A stretch of DNA of 64,000 bases from Bryobacterales bacterium. GTDB lineage: Bacteria; Acidobacteriota; Terriglobia; Bryobacterales; Bryobacteraceae. Positions 20,778 to 31,295 of this stretch are shown here, piece after piece. Where the stretch lies: assembly GCA_947446025.1 (NCBI GenBank), contig CANFEY010000006.1, positions 1 through 64,000 on the forward strand. Reading direction: 5' to 3'. The stretch's first letter is position 1. Each line of letters begins with the position of its first letter. Position numbers and translations under genes: made by a program. A model generated the notes under the pieces. It had not been told where the DNA came from. It saw nothing but the letters and a program-made list of their open reading frames with translations, and did no database searches.

Positions 20778-21152
20778 TTAGACAGACTGAGGTGGAGGGC
20801 GCTGAAAGCGCAGGATGGAGACGAGGATCGAAGGGATTGGGGCTTCTATGGCACCGGAAATGCTGGCAGCCAGCACCAGACCCAACGGCACGTAAGTTCG
20901 GGCAAGGATGGCGACGGCGGGTGAGTAGGTGCCGGGAAGTTGGGCACCGGTAGAGCGGCACTGGTTTGAGGATTCCAGGTGAGGCTTGCCGGCGTTGCTT
21001 TGGCGGCAGCAGCACTTGCCGGTGCGCTTGCACATCTCCATGCTGCATTCTTCCTGGTGTCCAAACTCCATGGCGGCGTGCACGTAGGGCGCGCCTATCG
21101 CGAGGAGCAAGAACAGCGCCAGGAGATGCTTGGCAATGGACCGGAGGACCAT
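20778..21152 (-). CDS. Small secreted/membrane Cys-rich protein
   Basis: Signal-like MVLRSIAKHLLALFLLLAIGAPYVHA; EECSMEMCKRTGKCCCRQSN; same strand, 42 nt upstream of the TonB receptor. Confidence 0.65.
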   Translation of the reverse strand: MVLRSIAKHLLALFLLLAIGAPYVHAAMEFGHQEECSMEMCKRTGKCCCRQSNAGKPHLESSNQCRSTGAQLPGTYSPAVAILARTYVPLGLVLAASISGAIEAPIPSILVSILRFQRPPPQSV

Positions 21153-21259
21153 GGACTACATGTAGCACATCTTGAGGCGGAGAAGAAAATTCTCATACTC
21201 AGATTTCCCTGACCGATATGAACCCCAGAGAGAAATAGTACTCTCTGTGAGGTGTGACC

Positions 21260-21538
21260 ATGGACGTATCGGCGATCAACGAACTTAAGGCAGGGATAGC
21301 GACTGTGCCCGTGACTCCGGCGATGGAGATCGAGCAGCGTCGGGAGATGATCCACGCCGTGCGCGCGGTGAATGCGGCGGAGCTGTATGGGCAGGAGAAC
21401 GAGCTTTCGTTCGCCTTCGACCGGCACAGCCAGCGGGCGGTGGTGCGAATTGTAGACAAAAAAACCCGCGAAGTAGTGCAGCAAATTCCTAACGAACAAG
21501 TGCTGAGATTGGCCGAAGAGTTACAGCAGCGGGAATGA
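21260..21538 (+). CDS. flaG: FlaG-family flagellar protein
   Basis: ELSFAFDRHSQRAVVRIVDKKTREVVQQIPNEQVLRLAEEL matches the FlaG core. Confidence 0.85.
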   Translation: MDVSAINELKAGIATVPVTPAMEIEQRREMIHAVRAVNAAELYGQENELSFAFDRHSQRAVVRIVDKKTREVVQQIPNEQVLRLAEELQQRE

Positions 21539-21554
21539 GGCCCGCGGACTCTTG

Positions 21555-21944
21555 ATGAATCCTAGACTCGACCAGTACTTTGAATCCGAGGTTCTTAGCG
21601 CGGATCCTGTGAAGTTGGTGACAATGATGTATCGCGCGGCGCTGGAAGCCGTGGCCGCGGCCGGGGTTGCCCTGGCTGCCGGGGACATCCCCGCCCGTTC
21701 CAAGCACATCCTGAAGGCCTGGGAGATCGTGCATGAACTGCGCGGGTGCCTCAACCATGAACAAGGTGGGGAGATCAGCCGCAATCTCGAAGACCTCTAC
21801 AATTACGTGAGCCAGCGCCTGCTGGACGCGAATGCGGAGCAATCACAGAAAGCGTTGGACGACGCAGGCGCGGTGCTGGCGATTCTGGCCGAAGCCTGGC
21901 AAGGCGTACAGACCAAGGCCCAGCCTCTGGTGGTCGCCTGCTAA
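21555..21944 (+). CDS. fliS: Flagellar export chaperone FliS
   Basis: DQYFESEVLSADPVKLVTMMYRAALEAV...NLEDLYNYVSQRLLDAN; adjacent to flaG. Confidence 0.88.
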   Translation: MNPRLDQYFESEVLSADPVKLVTMMYRAALEAVAAAGVALAAGDIPARSKHILKAWEIVHELRGCLNHEQGGEISRNLEDLYNYVSQRLLDANAEQSQKALDDAGAVLAILAEAWQGVQTKAQPLVVAC

Positions 21945-21999
21945 TCCCATGCGCTAGCCCCATTCTTAGAGATTGGGGCTTCCGTTATCATAGGGGGAC

Positions 22000-22767
22000 A
22001 TGTCCGAGGCCACCCCCGCCCTTCAGGTTCGCGACCTTCGCAAAGTCTACGGTGAAGGCCCCGGCGCAAAAGCCGCTGTCGACGGACTGAATCTCATCGT
22101 CCCGCGCGGTTCCTTTTTCGGCTTCCTCGGACCCAACGGAGCCGGCAAGACCACCACCATCAAGATGCTGATGGGTCTGGCGCCCCCCACCGCAGGCACC
22201 ATCGAACTCCTCGGTCTCCCCATGCCGCAGCGGTCGCTCGAAATCAAACAACAAATCGGCCTGGTACCCGACGATTCCCTCCTCTTCGACCATCTCACCG
22301 GCGGCGAATTTTTGGAATTCACAGGCCGCATCTACGGCCTCAGCCGCCAGGTCGCCCGCGAACGCACCAAGGAACTGCTCGACCTGTTCGAACTCTCCGC
22401 CGCCCCGCGCAAAATGATCAAGGAATACTCCAAGGGCATGCGCAAGCGCTGCGCCATGGCGGCTTCGCTGATCCATCGTCCGCAGCTATTCCTGATGGAC
22501 GAGCCGTTCGAAGGCGTGGATGCGGTGGGCGCGCGCATGATGAAGGACCTGCTGACCGATCAAGTCCGCCGCGGCGCGACCATCTTTCTTACCTCGCACG
22601 TGCTCGAAGTGGTGGAGCGGCTGTGCGACCACATCGCGATCATCAACGCCGGAAAGGTTGTGGCCGAAGGGTCCACCGAAGACCTGCGGGGGTCCGGGTC
22701 GCTCGAAGACGCGTTTGTGCGCGCGGTGGGCGTGGAGCGGCAGCACGAAGGTCTGGAATGGTTGTGA
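22000..22767 (+). CDS. ABC transporter ATP-binding protein
   Basis: FLGPNGAGKTTTIKMLMGL, EYSKGMRKRCAMAASL, LFLMDEPFEGVD. Confidence 0.95.
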   Translation: MSEATPALQVRDLRKVYGEGPGAKAAVDGLNLIVPRGSFFGFLGPNGAGKTTTIKMLMGLAPPTAGTIELLGLPMPQRSLEIKQQIGLVPDDSLLFDHLTGGEFLEFTGRIYGLSRQVARERTKELLDLFELSAAPRKMIKEYSKGMRKRCAMAASLIHRPQLFLMDEPFEGVDAVGARMMKDLLTDQVRRGATIFLTSHVLEVVERLCDHIAIINAGKVVAEGSTEDLRGSGSLEDAFVRAVGVERQHEGLEWL

Positions 22768-24383
22768 CGAACCTGGCCGCCAACCAGGCCCGCGCCGTGC
22801 TCTGGGCACAGTGGCGCAGCTACCGCAATTTCAGCCACGGGAAATGGGTGTGGCTCTCCTATGTCATGGGCGCGCTGTGGTATGGAGCGTGGCTGGTGGC
22901 GGGGTTCGCCGCCGCGTTTCTGATGGCTCGGGCGGAGGTGGTGGAACTGACCGTCCAGATCGCGGCCACATTGCTGTTGATGTCGCTCTACTGGCAATTC
23001 ATCCCCATGATGATGGCGGCCAGCGGCATGGCTCTGGAGTTACAGAAACTCAAGATCTACCCGATCCCTGTGAGCCAGCTATTCACCATCGAAGTGCTGC
23101 TGCGCGTAACGGCTGCGCTGGAGATGCTGCTGATCCTCAGCGGCGCGGCGGTGGGGCTGCTCTTCAATCCTGCGTTGTCCGGATTCCGGGCGCTGGCGGT
23201 GCTGCCGTTCGCGGCCTTCCACATGCTACTGGCGCTCGGACTCCGGGACGCCATCGTGCGGCTGCTGGGGCGGCGGAGAATCCGCGAAATCACGGCGCTG
23301 CTGTTCGTGGCGCTGATCACCATTCCCCGGTTCGTGCTGGGGCGAACCGGTGTGGGCCCCTGGCTGGCTAAGCAATTCTCGGACACTGAACCCAGCGCCG
23401 ACGTGCCTTGGCTCCCGTGGGTGGCCACGGCACGTATGTTTACCGGCAACGACCCTTGGCTCGCCTCGGCAATCATGGCGGGCTGGTGCGGACTCGCCGG
23501 CGTGTTCGCGCTGTGGCAATTCCGCACGACGTTACGCTTCGACCCCGAGGCGGCGCAGTCGGCAGGCAGCGGCGAAGTCAAAGAGTCCAAGCCCGGACTG
23601 ATTGAGCGCTTCTACCGCCTGCCCTCCAAGCTGTTGCCCGATCCCATGGGCGCGTTGCTCGAAAAAGAAATCCGCTACCTGCTGCGCGCCGCGCGCTTCC
23701 GCATGCTGTTCCTGATGAGTTGCGGCATCGGGCTGGTGATGGCAGGAGCATTCAGGCGAGGCAACGGCCCGCCCTCCTGGGGACCCAGCTTCCTCACCCC
23801 CGCCAGCGCCTACACGCTGCTGATGCTGGGTGAGGTCTGCATCTGGAACATCTTCGGCTTTGACCGCAGCGCCGCGCAGATGTATTTCGTGGCACCGGTC
23901 CCGCTGTCGCGCGTGTTGATGGCGAAGAACCTGGCGGCAGCGGCGTGCATCGCGCTCTCACAGATCACCACCGTCGCGCTGTGCAGTGCTTTCGGATTCC
24001 CGGTAACCGCGGGCATTGTCGCCGATACGGCGGCGGTGATCGCAGTGGTGACGGTGTATCTGGTGACGGCGGGCAACTATATGTCGATCAGCAATGCCCG
24101 GCCGACGGACCCGGACTCCTCCATGCGCACACGTAGCGCAGGCGGCGCGCAGATGCTGCTGTTGGTCCTTTACCCGTTGGTGTTTCTTCCCGCGGCGCTG
24201 GCGTACTTGGCTCGCTGGGCGCTGGATAGCCAGTTGGCATTTTTTGGCGTGTTGGGCGTGATGGGAGCGCTTGGTGCAGTGGTATATACGATGGGCCTGG
24301 AATCCACCGTGGAGTTCGCGGAACGCAAGAAGGAATCCATGGTGGCGGCGCTGTCGGCGAATCAGGGGCCGATTTCAGACTAA
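22758..24383 (+). CDS. ABC transporter permease-like membrane protein
   Basis: Many hydrophobic segments; start overlaps the ATPase gene. Confidence 0.8.
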   Translation: MVVTNLAANQARAVLWAQWRSYRNFSHGKWVWLSYVMGALWYGAWLVAGFAAAFLMARAEVVELTVQIAATLLLMSLYWQFIPMMMAASGMALELQKLKIYPIPVSQLFTIEVLLRVTAALEMLLILSGAAVGLLFNPALSGFRALAVLPFAAFHMLLALGLRDAIVRLLGRRRIREITALLFVALITIPRFVLGRTGVGPWLAKQFSDTEPSADVPWLPWVATARMFTGNDPWLASAIMAGWCGLAGVFALWQFRTTLRFDPEAAQSAGSGEVKESKPGLIERFYRLPSKLLPDPMGALLEKEIRYLLRAARFRMLFLMSCGIGLVMAGAFRRGNGPPSWGPSFLTPASAYTLLMLGEVCIWNIFGFDRSAAQMYFVAPVPLSRVLMAKNLAAAACIALSQITTVALCSAFGFPVTAGIVADTAAVIAVVTVYLVTAGNYMSISNARPTDPDSSMRTRSAGGAQMLLLVLYPLVFLPAALAYLARWALDSQLAFFGVLGVMGALGAVVYTMGLESTVEFAERKKESMVAALSANQGPISD

Positions 24384-25339
24384 TCTTCGGCAACCGACGG
24401 GCGGTAGATATCGTGCAGGCGGAGCAGCCCAAGGCATTTCCCCGCCCCATCCACCACCGGCAACACCGAAATCTGTGACGGACGATCTTCCATCACCAGC
24501 AGCGCCTCGTTGAGCAACGCGCTGGGCGCAATCGTCAACGGCAACTTCGTCATCACCTGCGCAACCTGCAATTCGCGGATGTCGTCATGGGCCTCAAACG
24601 CCCGGCGGACATCGCCGTCGGTGACCAGGCCGGTGAGCGCGCCATCGGGGCGCAATACGCATGCAGCGCCTAGCGGTCTGCGCGACATCGCGATGACTAC
24701 GTCTTTGAGCGAATCCTCTGGTCTCACACGGACGAAATCACTATGCATCACTTCCTCCACACGCAGGCGAAGACTGCGGCCAAGCTGCCCGCCGGCGTGG
24801 AGGTGCGCGAAGTCTTTGGCCGTGAAGCCGCGGGCCTGCATCAGCGCAACGGCGAGAGCGTGACCGATCGCCAGAGCCACGGCGGAGCTGGCAGACGGCA
24901 TGAAGCCTTCCGGATCGGACTCGCGGGCCACCGTCGCATCCAGCACAACATTCATCTGGCGCGCGAGCGGCGAGTTCACGTTGCCCAGAATCCCGACGAG
25001 CGCGACGTCGAAGCGGCGCAGCGCCGGCAGTAGTTGCAGCAGCTCCGAGGTGGACCCGCTCTTGGAGATGAGCACCACCGTATCGCCTGCCTGACACACC
25101 CCGGCGTCTCCGTGACTGGCCTCGGTCGGGTGCAGAAATACGGCGGGCGAGCCGGTGCTCTGCAGGGTCGCGGCGAGGTGGCGCGCGAGGTGGCCGGACT
25201 TGCCGATGCCGGTCAGCACCAGTTTTCCAGGCCGGGAACAGATCAATTGCACAGCTGCAGGCAGGGCGGCTTCGATGCGTTGGGAGGCAAGCAGGATGGC
25301 CTGCGCCTCACTTTCCATGACGATACGGGGGGATGACAC
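24380..25339 (-). CDS. kdsD: KpsF/GutQ family sugar-phosphate isomerase with tandem CBS domains (arabinose-5-phosphate isomerase)
   Basis: KLVLTGIGKSGHLARHLAATLQSTGSPAVFLHPTEASHGDAGV; C-terminal CBS region. Confidence 0.92.
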   Translation of the reverse strand: MSSPRIVMESEAQAILLASQRIEAALPAAVQLICSRPGKLVLTGIGKSGHLARHLAATLQSTGSPAVFLHPTEASHGDAGVCQAGDTVVLISKSGSTSELLQLLPALRRFDVALVGILGNVNSPLARQMNVVLDATVARESDPEGFMPSASSAVALAIGHALAVALMQARGFTAKDFAHLHAGGQLGRSLRLRVEEVMHSDFVRVRPEDSLKDVVIAMSRRPLGAACVLRPDGALTGLVTDGDVRRAFEAHDDIRELQVAQVMTKLPLTIAPSALLNEALLVMEDRPSQISVLPVVDGAGKCLGLLRLHDIYRPSVAED

Positions 25340-25366
25340 TCAGGGGCTACTGTAGCATGAAGACCC

Positions 25367-26935
25367 GTGTTTTTGTTACGCTTGGACGGTTTGAGCGACT
25401 GCATTCCGCACACCGAACTGCCCGGCGCATCCAAGCTGTTTGCCGATCTGCTGTACAACTACGCCCGCGTGGCGAAGTTCTATGCGCACGATCCTTTTCA
25501 GCAGGCATCGTATGCAGCGGCTGCGGCAGCCGTCCGGTATCCCGATGACCGGCGCGCGGCGATGGCGGCTGCGCTTGCGGGGCAGAACGCACCGGGCGAG
25601 CTGCTCACGCGCTTCGCGCAACCGGGTACGGTGGCTGTTGTAACAGGGCAACAGGTCGGGTTGTTCGGCGGTCCTGCGTATACCATCTATAAGGCGCTCA
25701 CGGCAGCGAAGCTGGCTGCGGATCTGACGGCTCGCGGGATTTCCGCCGTGCCCATCTTTTGGATGGCCACTGAGGACCACGACTTCGCCGAGGTCAACCA
25801 TACCTGGGTGTTCGATGGCGACGGACGCACAGCTCGGGTGGGGGTGGAGGCAGCGGCTAGCGGCCAGAGGCCTGCGGGGGGCTATGTTGTGGACCCTCCG
25901 ATCCATGCGCTGCGGGCGGCACTGAGTGGATTTGAATACAGCGCTGCCGTGTTGGACGCTGTGGAGCAAGCCTACCAGCCGGGTGCGACGATGGGCGCGG
26001 GTTTCCGATCACTGGTCTTAGATTTGCTCAAGCGTGTGGGCGTGCTGGTGCTAGACCCACTGGACCCGGCGATCCGCAACGTGGGCGCGCCGCTGCTTGC
26101 CGACGCAGTGAAGCGTGCCCCGGAGTTGAAAGCCGCGTTGCTTGCACGAGGTCAGGAGTTGACCGCCGCGGGCTACCATTCCCAAGTGTTGGTGGAAGAG
26201 AAAACCTCACTCTTCTTCCTGCTGGAAAATGGCGAGCGTAAAATGCTGCGCCTGAAGGATGCCGAGTGCGCCTCACTGGCGGATCGCGCGGCGCAGGTTT
26301 CCCCCAACGCTCTGCTGCGTCCCGTGTGGCAGGACTTCATGCTGCCGACGGTGGCTTACGTGGGCGGGCCCGGCGAACTGGCGTACTTCGCGCAGTCCGC
26401 AGTGCTGTATGAAAAGCTACTGGGACGCATGCCGGTGGTGCTGCCTCGGGCGTGCTTCACGATTCTGGACGCGCGTTCGGAGAAGTTGCTGCGGAAGTTC
26501 GGGCTGAAGTTGACCGATGTGCTGGTAAAGAAAGACGCGCTACAGGCGTCTATCGCAAAGCAACTTGTGCCCGCCGCTCTGGAAGCTGAGTTCACGCACG
26601 CAGCGTCGCAGACCGCGCGGAGCTTGGATGAGCTGGGCACATCGCTGCAGGCGTTCGATCCCACGCTAGCCGCAGCGATGGCGAAGAGCCGATCCAAGGT
26701 GCTGTGGCAAATCGAAAAGCTGCGCCGCAAGACCGAGCGGGAAACGCTCCGCCGCGACGCTCGAGCGACGGCGGACGCCGCCTATTTGCGCGGACTGCTC
26801 TACCCGGAAGACCACTTACAGGAACGCTTGCACTCTATTCTGCCGTTCCTGGCGAAGTACGGCCTGGACCTCATCGACCGCCTCTACGCGGAAGTGAAGC
26901 CGGATTGCCGGGACCACCGCATCCTCACTCTGTAG
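25367..26935 (+). CDS. bshC: Bacillithiol biosynthesis cysteine-adding enzyme BshC
   Basis: VVTGQQVGLFGGPAYTIYKALTAAKLA, VPIFWMATEDHDFAEVNHTWVFD, VAYVGGPGELAYFAQ. Confidence 0.93.
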   Translation: MFLLRLDGLSDCIPHTELPGASKLFADLLYNYARVAKFYAHDPFQQASYAAAAAAVRYPDDRRAAMAAALAGQNAPGELLTRFAQPGTVAVVTGQQVGLFGGPAYTIYKALTAAKLAADLTARGISAVPIFWMATEDHDFAEVNHTWVFDGDGRTARVGVEAAASGQRPAGGYVVDPPIHALRAALSGFEYSAAVLDAVEQAYQPGATMGAGFRSLVLDLLKRVGVLVLDPLDPAIRNVGAPLLADAVKRAPELKAALLARGQELTAAGYHSQVLVEEKTSLFFLLENGERKMLRLKDAECASLADRAAQVSPNALLRPVWQDFMLPTVAYVGGPGELAYFAQSAVLYEKLLGRMPVVLPRACFTILDARSEKLLRKFGLKLTDVLVKKDALQASIAKQLVPAALEAEFTHAASQTARSLDELGTSLQAFDPTLAAAMAKSRSKVLWQIEKLRRKTERETLRRDARATADAAYLRGLLYPEDHLQERLHSILPFLAKYGLDLIDRLYAEVKPDCRDHRILTL

Positions 26936-27559
26936 CTATTGCAACGGCACGGGCTTATCAAAAATCACGTCAAGCGACGAGCCCTGGCGCAGATCCACAT
27001 CGCGACCGCGGGTCAGCAGCGCGGTGGCCAACCTAACCGTCGCGCCCGCACCCGCTCCAATGCCAATGCCTCTCCCCACCGAAGTACCGCGGCTGCCGTA
27101 TCGCGAACTCAATGCGCCGATCCAGGTACCCGTGCCCGTCAGGAACGCCACTTGTGCCGCATCGCGGCCCACACCGGAACCCTGCTGAACGGTGCTTTCC
27201 TGATCAATTACGGCCTGCCCGCCCGCGTCACCTTCAATCGATGCGACGCGCGCCCCGAACTTGAATTCCTTGCCCGTAGCCAGCGTGAGTGTGTCCAGCG
27301 CGATGCCGAGTTGGGCGCGGCCCTTTACCTTGCCCGCGCGATTCACCTCAGCCACCACGCCGCGGACGTAGCTGCCGACGGGCACCAGAACGCCGCCGTC
27401 CGCCGTAATCGGCGTGGCGGTCTGCAAGTAGACAAAGTCGCCCGGCTTCGCGGTCCGGGAATTGATGCTGTTCTGCATGCGCAGCAGCACATGCGACCCC
27501 GCCGGAATATCGGCACCGAAAACGAGAGCGGCCGTCAGCAGACAAAGTACAAGTTTCAT
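26936..27559 (-). CDS. Hypothetical secreted protein
   Basis: 207 aa with N-terminal signal; LLRMQNSINSRTAKPGDFVYLQTATPITADGGVLVPVGSYVRGVV. Confidence 0.7.
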   Translation of the reverse strand: MKLVLCLLTAALVFGADIPAGSHVLLRMQNSINSRTAKPGDFVYLQTATPITADGGVLVPVGSYVRGVVAEVNRAGKVKGRAQLGIALDTLTLATGKEFKFGARVASIEGDAGGQAVIDQESTVQQGSGVGRDAAQVAFLTGTGTWIGALSSRYGSRGTSVGRGIGIGAGAGATVRLATALLTRGRDVDLRQGSSLDVIFDKPVPLQ

Positions 27560-27679
27560 GGTGACTCTCCCGGTCCTATTCTAACTCCGGCGATTTGCCA
27601 AATGGCGCCTTGACCCCGTTGCACAGGCTGCCATATGCTCGTTGGAGCGTCAGTCTACACAAGAGGGTCTGTGCGTTCC

Positions 27680-30600
27680 ATGAAGTTTCTAGCAGTATGC
27701 GTCTTCGCGGCTGGTTTTGCCTTCGCACAGAGCGACCGCAGTCAAATAACGGGCACGGTTTTCGACCCTGCCGGAGCGGTGGTAGCGAATGCGCCGGTGC
27801 ATGCGCGCAATCTGGATACGGGCGGCGAATACATCGCCGTGAGCACGCCCACAGGCAACTACACCCTCACCGAACTTCCCGTCGGCCGCTACCAGCTCGA
27901 CGTAACCGCGCCCGGATTCAAGAGATTCGTGCGCGATGGATTCTCTGTGCAGTCCTCGCAGACCTACCGCATCGACGTGCCACTGGAAGTCGGCGCCACC
28001 ACGGATTCGGTGACGGTGACGGCGGAGGCCCCGCTGCTCAATACCGAAAGCAGTGAACTATCGAAGAACGTCACGGCGGCAACTTTGAACAAGCTCCCGG
28101 TGCTCGGCATCGGCTCGGCGTTCGCCAGCAACAGCGGCGTGCGGCAGCCTCTGGCCGTGACCGCGCTGGTCCCTGGAGGCATCTTCGTCGGCGACAACGT
28201 GATCCGCTTGAACGGCACGCCCAGCAATACGCAATCGGTGCGCGTCGAAGGACAGGACTCGACGAACTACACCTGGGTCAACGCCGTTTCACAGAATCAA
28301 CCCAGCGTGGATTCCATCGAAGAGTTTCAAGTGCAGACCAGCAACTACTCGGCCGAGTTCGGCAAAGCAGGCGGCGGCGTGTTCCTGGTGACCATGAAGT
28401 CCGGCAACAATAAGTACCACGGCAGCGCCTACAACTACTTCGTGAACGAAGCACTGAACGCCTCCACGCCGTTCGTCAACCTCAAGCCCCGCGCCCGCCG
28501 CAATGACTACGGTTTCACGCTCGGCGGACCGGTGGACATCCCGAAGGTCTACGACGGCCACGACAAGACCTTCTACTTCTTCAACTTCGAGCAGTTCAAG
28601 GAAACCGCTGTCGTCAACAACACGCCCATCACTGTCCCCACAGCCGGCTACCGCGTGGGTAACTTCGCACAAGCCCTCACCGCGCGCAACGCCACCGTGG
28701 GCGGCGTCACCTATCGCGAAGGCAGCATCTTCGACCCTGCCACGCAGGCTACAGTGAACGGGCGCACCTCGCGCACCGCATTCGTGGGCAACCTGATTCC
28801 GGTTTCGCGCTTCGATCCAGTGGCTTCGGCGATTCAGAACCTGGTGCCTAATCCGACTGACCCGAACGCGCTCTTCCAGAACTACCTGCCTTCCTACAAC
28901 GCGGATCGCCGTACGGACATCACGTCACTCAAGCTGGACCAAAACATGGGCAGCAAGGGCAAGATCTCCGGTTTCTATTCGCTGACCCGCACCGTGTCGA
29001 ACACCTCCGTGGTGTTGGGTGCCGACGGCTTGCCCGACCCCATTTCCCAGGCGCGCGGCAACTTTGATTGGGTCCACACGGTCCGCATCAACTACGACTA
29101 CTCGCTCACCCCGACCATGCTGCTGCACATCGGAGTCGGCTATGTGAATCAACGCGGACCGCTGTCGTTCGTGCCCGGCCGAAACGACTTCGACAACGCC
29201 AAGGTCAACCTCCGCGGCCTTCCGAACACCGGCATCTTCCCGCGCTTCAACGGCCTCACCGGAGCCAACAACACCGGCGGCATGGCGGCCATGGGTCAAT
29301 CCACCGCAGGCACCGGTTTCAAGAGCTGGCGGCCCAGCGGCAATATCAGCCTCACCTGGACTAAGGACAACCACACCTTCAAGTTCGGCGGCGAGAGCAT
29401 CATCGGGCACTACACTTACGGCAATCAATCAACGCAACGCGGAATCTTTAATTTCTCCGCCAACTCCACCTCAGACCCCGCGCTGTTCGGACAAGCCATC
29501 GCGGGCGGCGTGACCGTCGGCTTCCCCTACGCCAGCTTCATGCTCGGCGCGACCGACAGCTACCAGATTGGACCCGACACCAACCAGCACATGCGCGAGA
29601 AAGCCTTCGCAGGTTTCGCGCAGGACACTTGGAAAGTGACTCGTAAACTGACCCTGGACTACGGTATCCGTTACGACTTCCAGACCTACCTTCGTGAAGG
29701 TGCAGGCCGCATGCCGAGCTTCTCGCCTCTCGCCGTGAATCCCCTAATCGGCCGCCAGGGCGCGACCATCTATGACGGCTTCCTCGATGGCCGCTGCCAG
29801 TGCAACTTCGGCAAGAACTATCCGTACGGCTTCGGCCCACGCTTGGGCGTCGCCTTCCAGATCAATGCAAAGACCGTTCTTCGCGGTGGCTTCGGCGTGG
29901 TCTATAACAAGACCGCCGCGCTCAATAACCTGACCGTGCTCGGCAACGACCGTGCCTTCGCTTCTCCCGGCCAATTTATCCCGTCTCTCAATTTGCGCGA
30001 TGGCGTGCCTACCCAGATCGCCACATGGCCGGATCTCAACCCGGCACTCTTCCCGACCACGCCTGGAGCAACTCCCGGCGGCTACGGCGTGATTGATCCG
30101 GGCATCGGCCGCCCTGCTCGCCAAGCTCAGTGGACCGTGGGCCTGCAACGCGAAATCTTCCGCAACCTGGTCGTCGAAGCCAGCTACGTCGGCAATCGCG
30201 GCGCATGGTGGCAGGCACCGGGTTTAACCACCTACAACGCAATCAAAAACGAAGCCGTCGCGCGCGCCGGTCTCGATATCAACAGCGCAGCCGACCAGGC
30301 CCTGCTGCGTGGCGGTGTGCGCGCAGCGAACGCGGTCAATCGCGGCTTCGGCTTGCCCTACTCTCAGTTCCCCACCACGCTGACCCTGGCGCAGTCGCTG
30401 CGCCCCTTCCCGCAATTCGGAGACATCCCCGCGCTGTACGCTCCGCTCGGCGCGACTTGGTACAACGCGTTCCAGTCGACGGTGACCAAGCGCTACTCCA
30501 ACGGCTTGGACTTCACCTACAGCTTCACCTGGCAGAAGAGCCTGACCAATGGCGCGGAGAACGCCACCGGAATCGTCTCTGGCGGCTCGGCCGAGCAGGT

Positions 30601-31246
30601 CAATGACGTGTTCAACCGCGGCATCAACAAATATCTCTCCGGCTACAATCAGCCGCTGGTCAGCCAAATCACCATCAACTATGTGATCCCGAAAATCGGC
30701 GGCAACCGCTGGCTTTCCAACGCCGTGCGCGATTGGACCTTCGGCAGCTTCCTCGCCTACCGCAGCGGGCAACCTCTGCGCGTGCCTGCCGCGAACACCA
30801 ACTTGAGCGGCTTACTCTTCCGCGGCAACAGCTACGCGAACCGCGTCTCCGGCCAGTCGGTATTCCTGGCCGATCTCAACGACCACAACACCGATCCAGC
30901 CCGAACGCTCTACCTGAATCCGGCGGCGTGGGTGGATCCCCCGGCCGGCCAGTTCGGCGGCTCAGCGGCCTACTACGACGACTACCGCCTCCAGCGCCGT
31001 CCCACCGAAAGCTTCAACGTGGGCCGCACCTTCCGCATCAAGGAGAGCATCACCTTCAACGTGCGCGCCGAGTTCAGCAACGTCTTCAACCGCACGCAAA
31101 TGAACAACCCGAGCTCGGCCAACGCGACAACGGCTCCGGCCAGAAACGCGCTTGGCGTTTACACCAACGGCTTCGGCTTCATCAACACCGGCGGTACGGC
31201 CAGCCTGCCTCGGCAGGGGACGATCGTAGCTCGGTTGCAGTTCTAG
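27680..31246 (+). CDS. TonB-dependent receptor with carboxypeptidase-regulatory-like domain (Oar-like)
   Basis: SQITGTVFDPAGAVVANAPVHARNLDTG...; plug and barrel segments; C-terminus IVARLQF. Confidence 0.93.
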   Translation: MKFLAVCVFAAGFAFAQSDRSQITGTVFDPAGAVVANAPVHARNLDTGGEYIAVSTPTGNYTLTELPVGRYQLDVTAPGFKRFVRDGFSVQSSQTYRIDVPLEVGATTDSVTVTAEAPLLNTESSELSKNVTAATLNKLPVLGIGSAFASNSGVRQPLAVTALVPGGIFVGDNVIRLNGTPSNTQSVRVEGQDSTNYTWVNAVSQNQPSVDSIEEFQVQTSNYSAEFGKAGGGVFLVTMKSGNNKYHGSAYNYFVNEALNASTPFVNLKPRARRNDYGFTLGGPVDIPKVYDGHDKTFYFFNFEQFKETAVVNNTPITVPTAGYRVGNFAQALTARNATVGGVTYREGSIFDPATQATVNGRTSRTAFVGNLIPVSRFDPVASAIQNLVPNPTDPNALFQNYLPSYNADRRTDITSLKLDQNMGSKGKISGFYSLTRTVSNTSVVLGADGLPDPISQARGNFDWVHTVRINYDYSLTPTMLLHIGVGYVNQRGPLSFVPGRNDFDNAKVNLRGLPNTGIFPRFNGLTGANNTGGMAAMGQSTAGTGFKSWRPSGNISLTWTKDNHTFKFGGESIIGHYTYGNQSTQRGIFNFSANSTSDPALFGQAIAGGVTVGFPYASFMLGATDSYQIGPDTNQHMREKAFAGFAQDTWKVTRKLTLDYGIRYDFQTYLREGAGRMPSFSPLAVNPLIGRQGATIYDGFLDGRCQCNFGKNYPYGFGPRLGVAFQINAKTVLRGGFGVVYNKTAALNNLTVLGNDRAFASPGQFIPSLNLRDGVPTQIATWPDLNPALFPTTPGATPGGYGVIDPGIGRPARQAQWTVGLQREIFRNLVVEASYVGNRGAWWQAPGLTTYNAIKNEAVARAGLDINSAADQALLRGGVRAANAVNRGFGLPYSQFPTTLTLAQSLRPFPQFGDIPALYAPLGATWYNAFQSTVTKRYSNGLDFTYSFTWQKSLTNGAENATGIVSGGSAEQVNDVFNRGINKYLSGYNQPLVSQITINYVIPKIGGNRWLSNAVRDWTFGSFLAYRSGQPLRVPAANTNLSGLLFRGNSYANRVSGQSVFLADLNDHNTDPARTLYLNPAAWVDPPAGQFGGSAAYYDDYRLQRRPTESFNVGRTFRIKESITFNVRAEFSNVFNRTQMNNPSSANATTAPARNALGVYTNGFGFINTGGTASLPRQGTIVARLQF

Positions 31247-31253
31247 ACCAGAG

Positions 31254-31277
31254 GTAGCGCAGGCGGTTTCGCCTGCG
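31254..31277. repeat. 24-nt REP-like palindrome, copy A
   Basis: GTAGCGCAGGCGGTTTCGCCTGCG; stem CGCAGGCG/CGCCTGCG; exact reverse complement at 61104-61127. Confidence 0.85.
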
Positions 31278-31295
31278 TTTCACCCGCGTCACCCG

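Noticed and set aside
31254-31290. Intrinsic terminator after the TonB receptor gene
   Set aside because: Strong GC hairpin but no convincing U-tract; exact distant copy makes a repeat family more likely.
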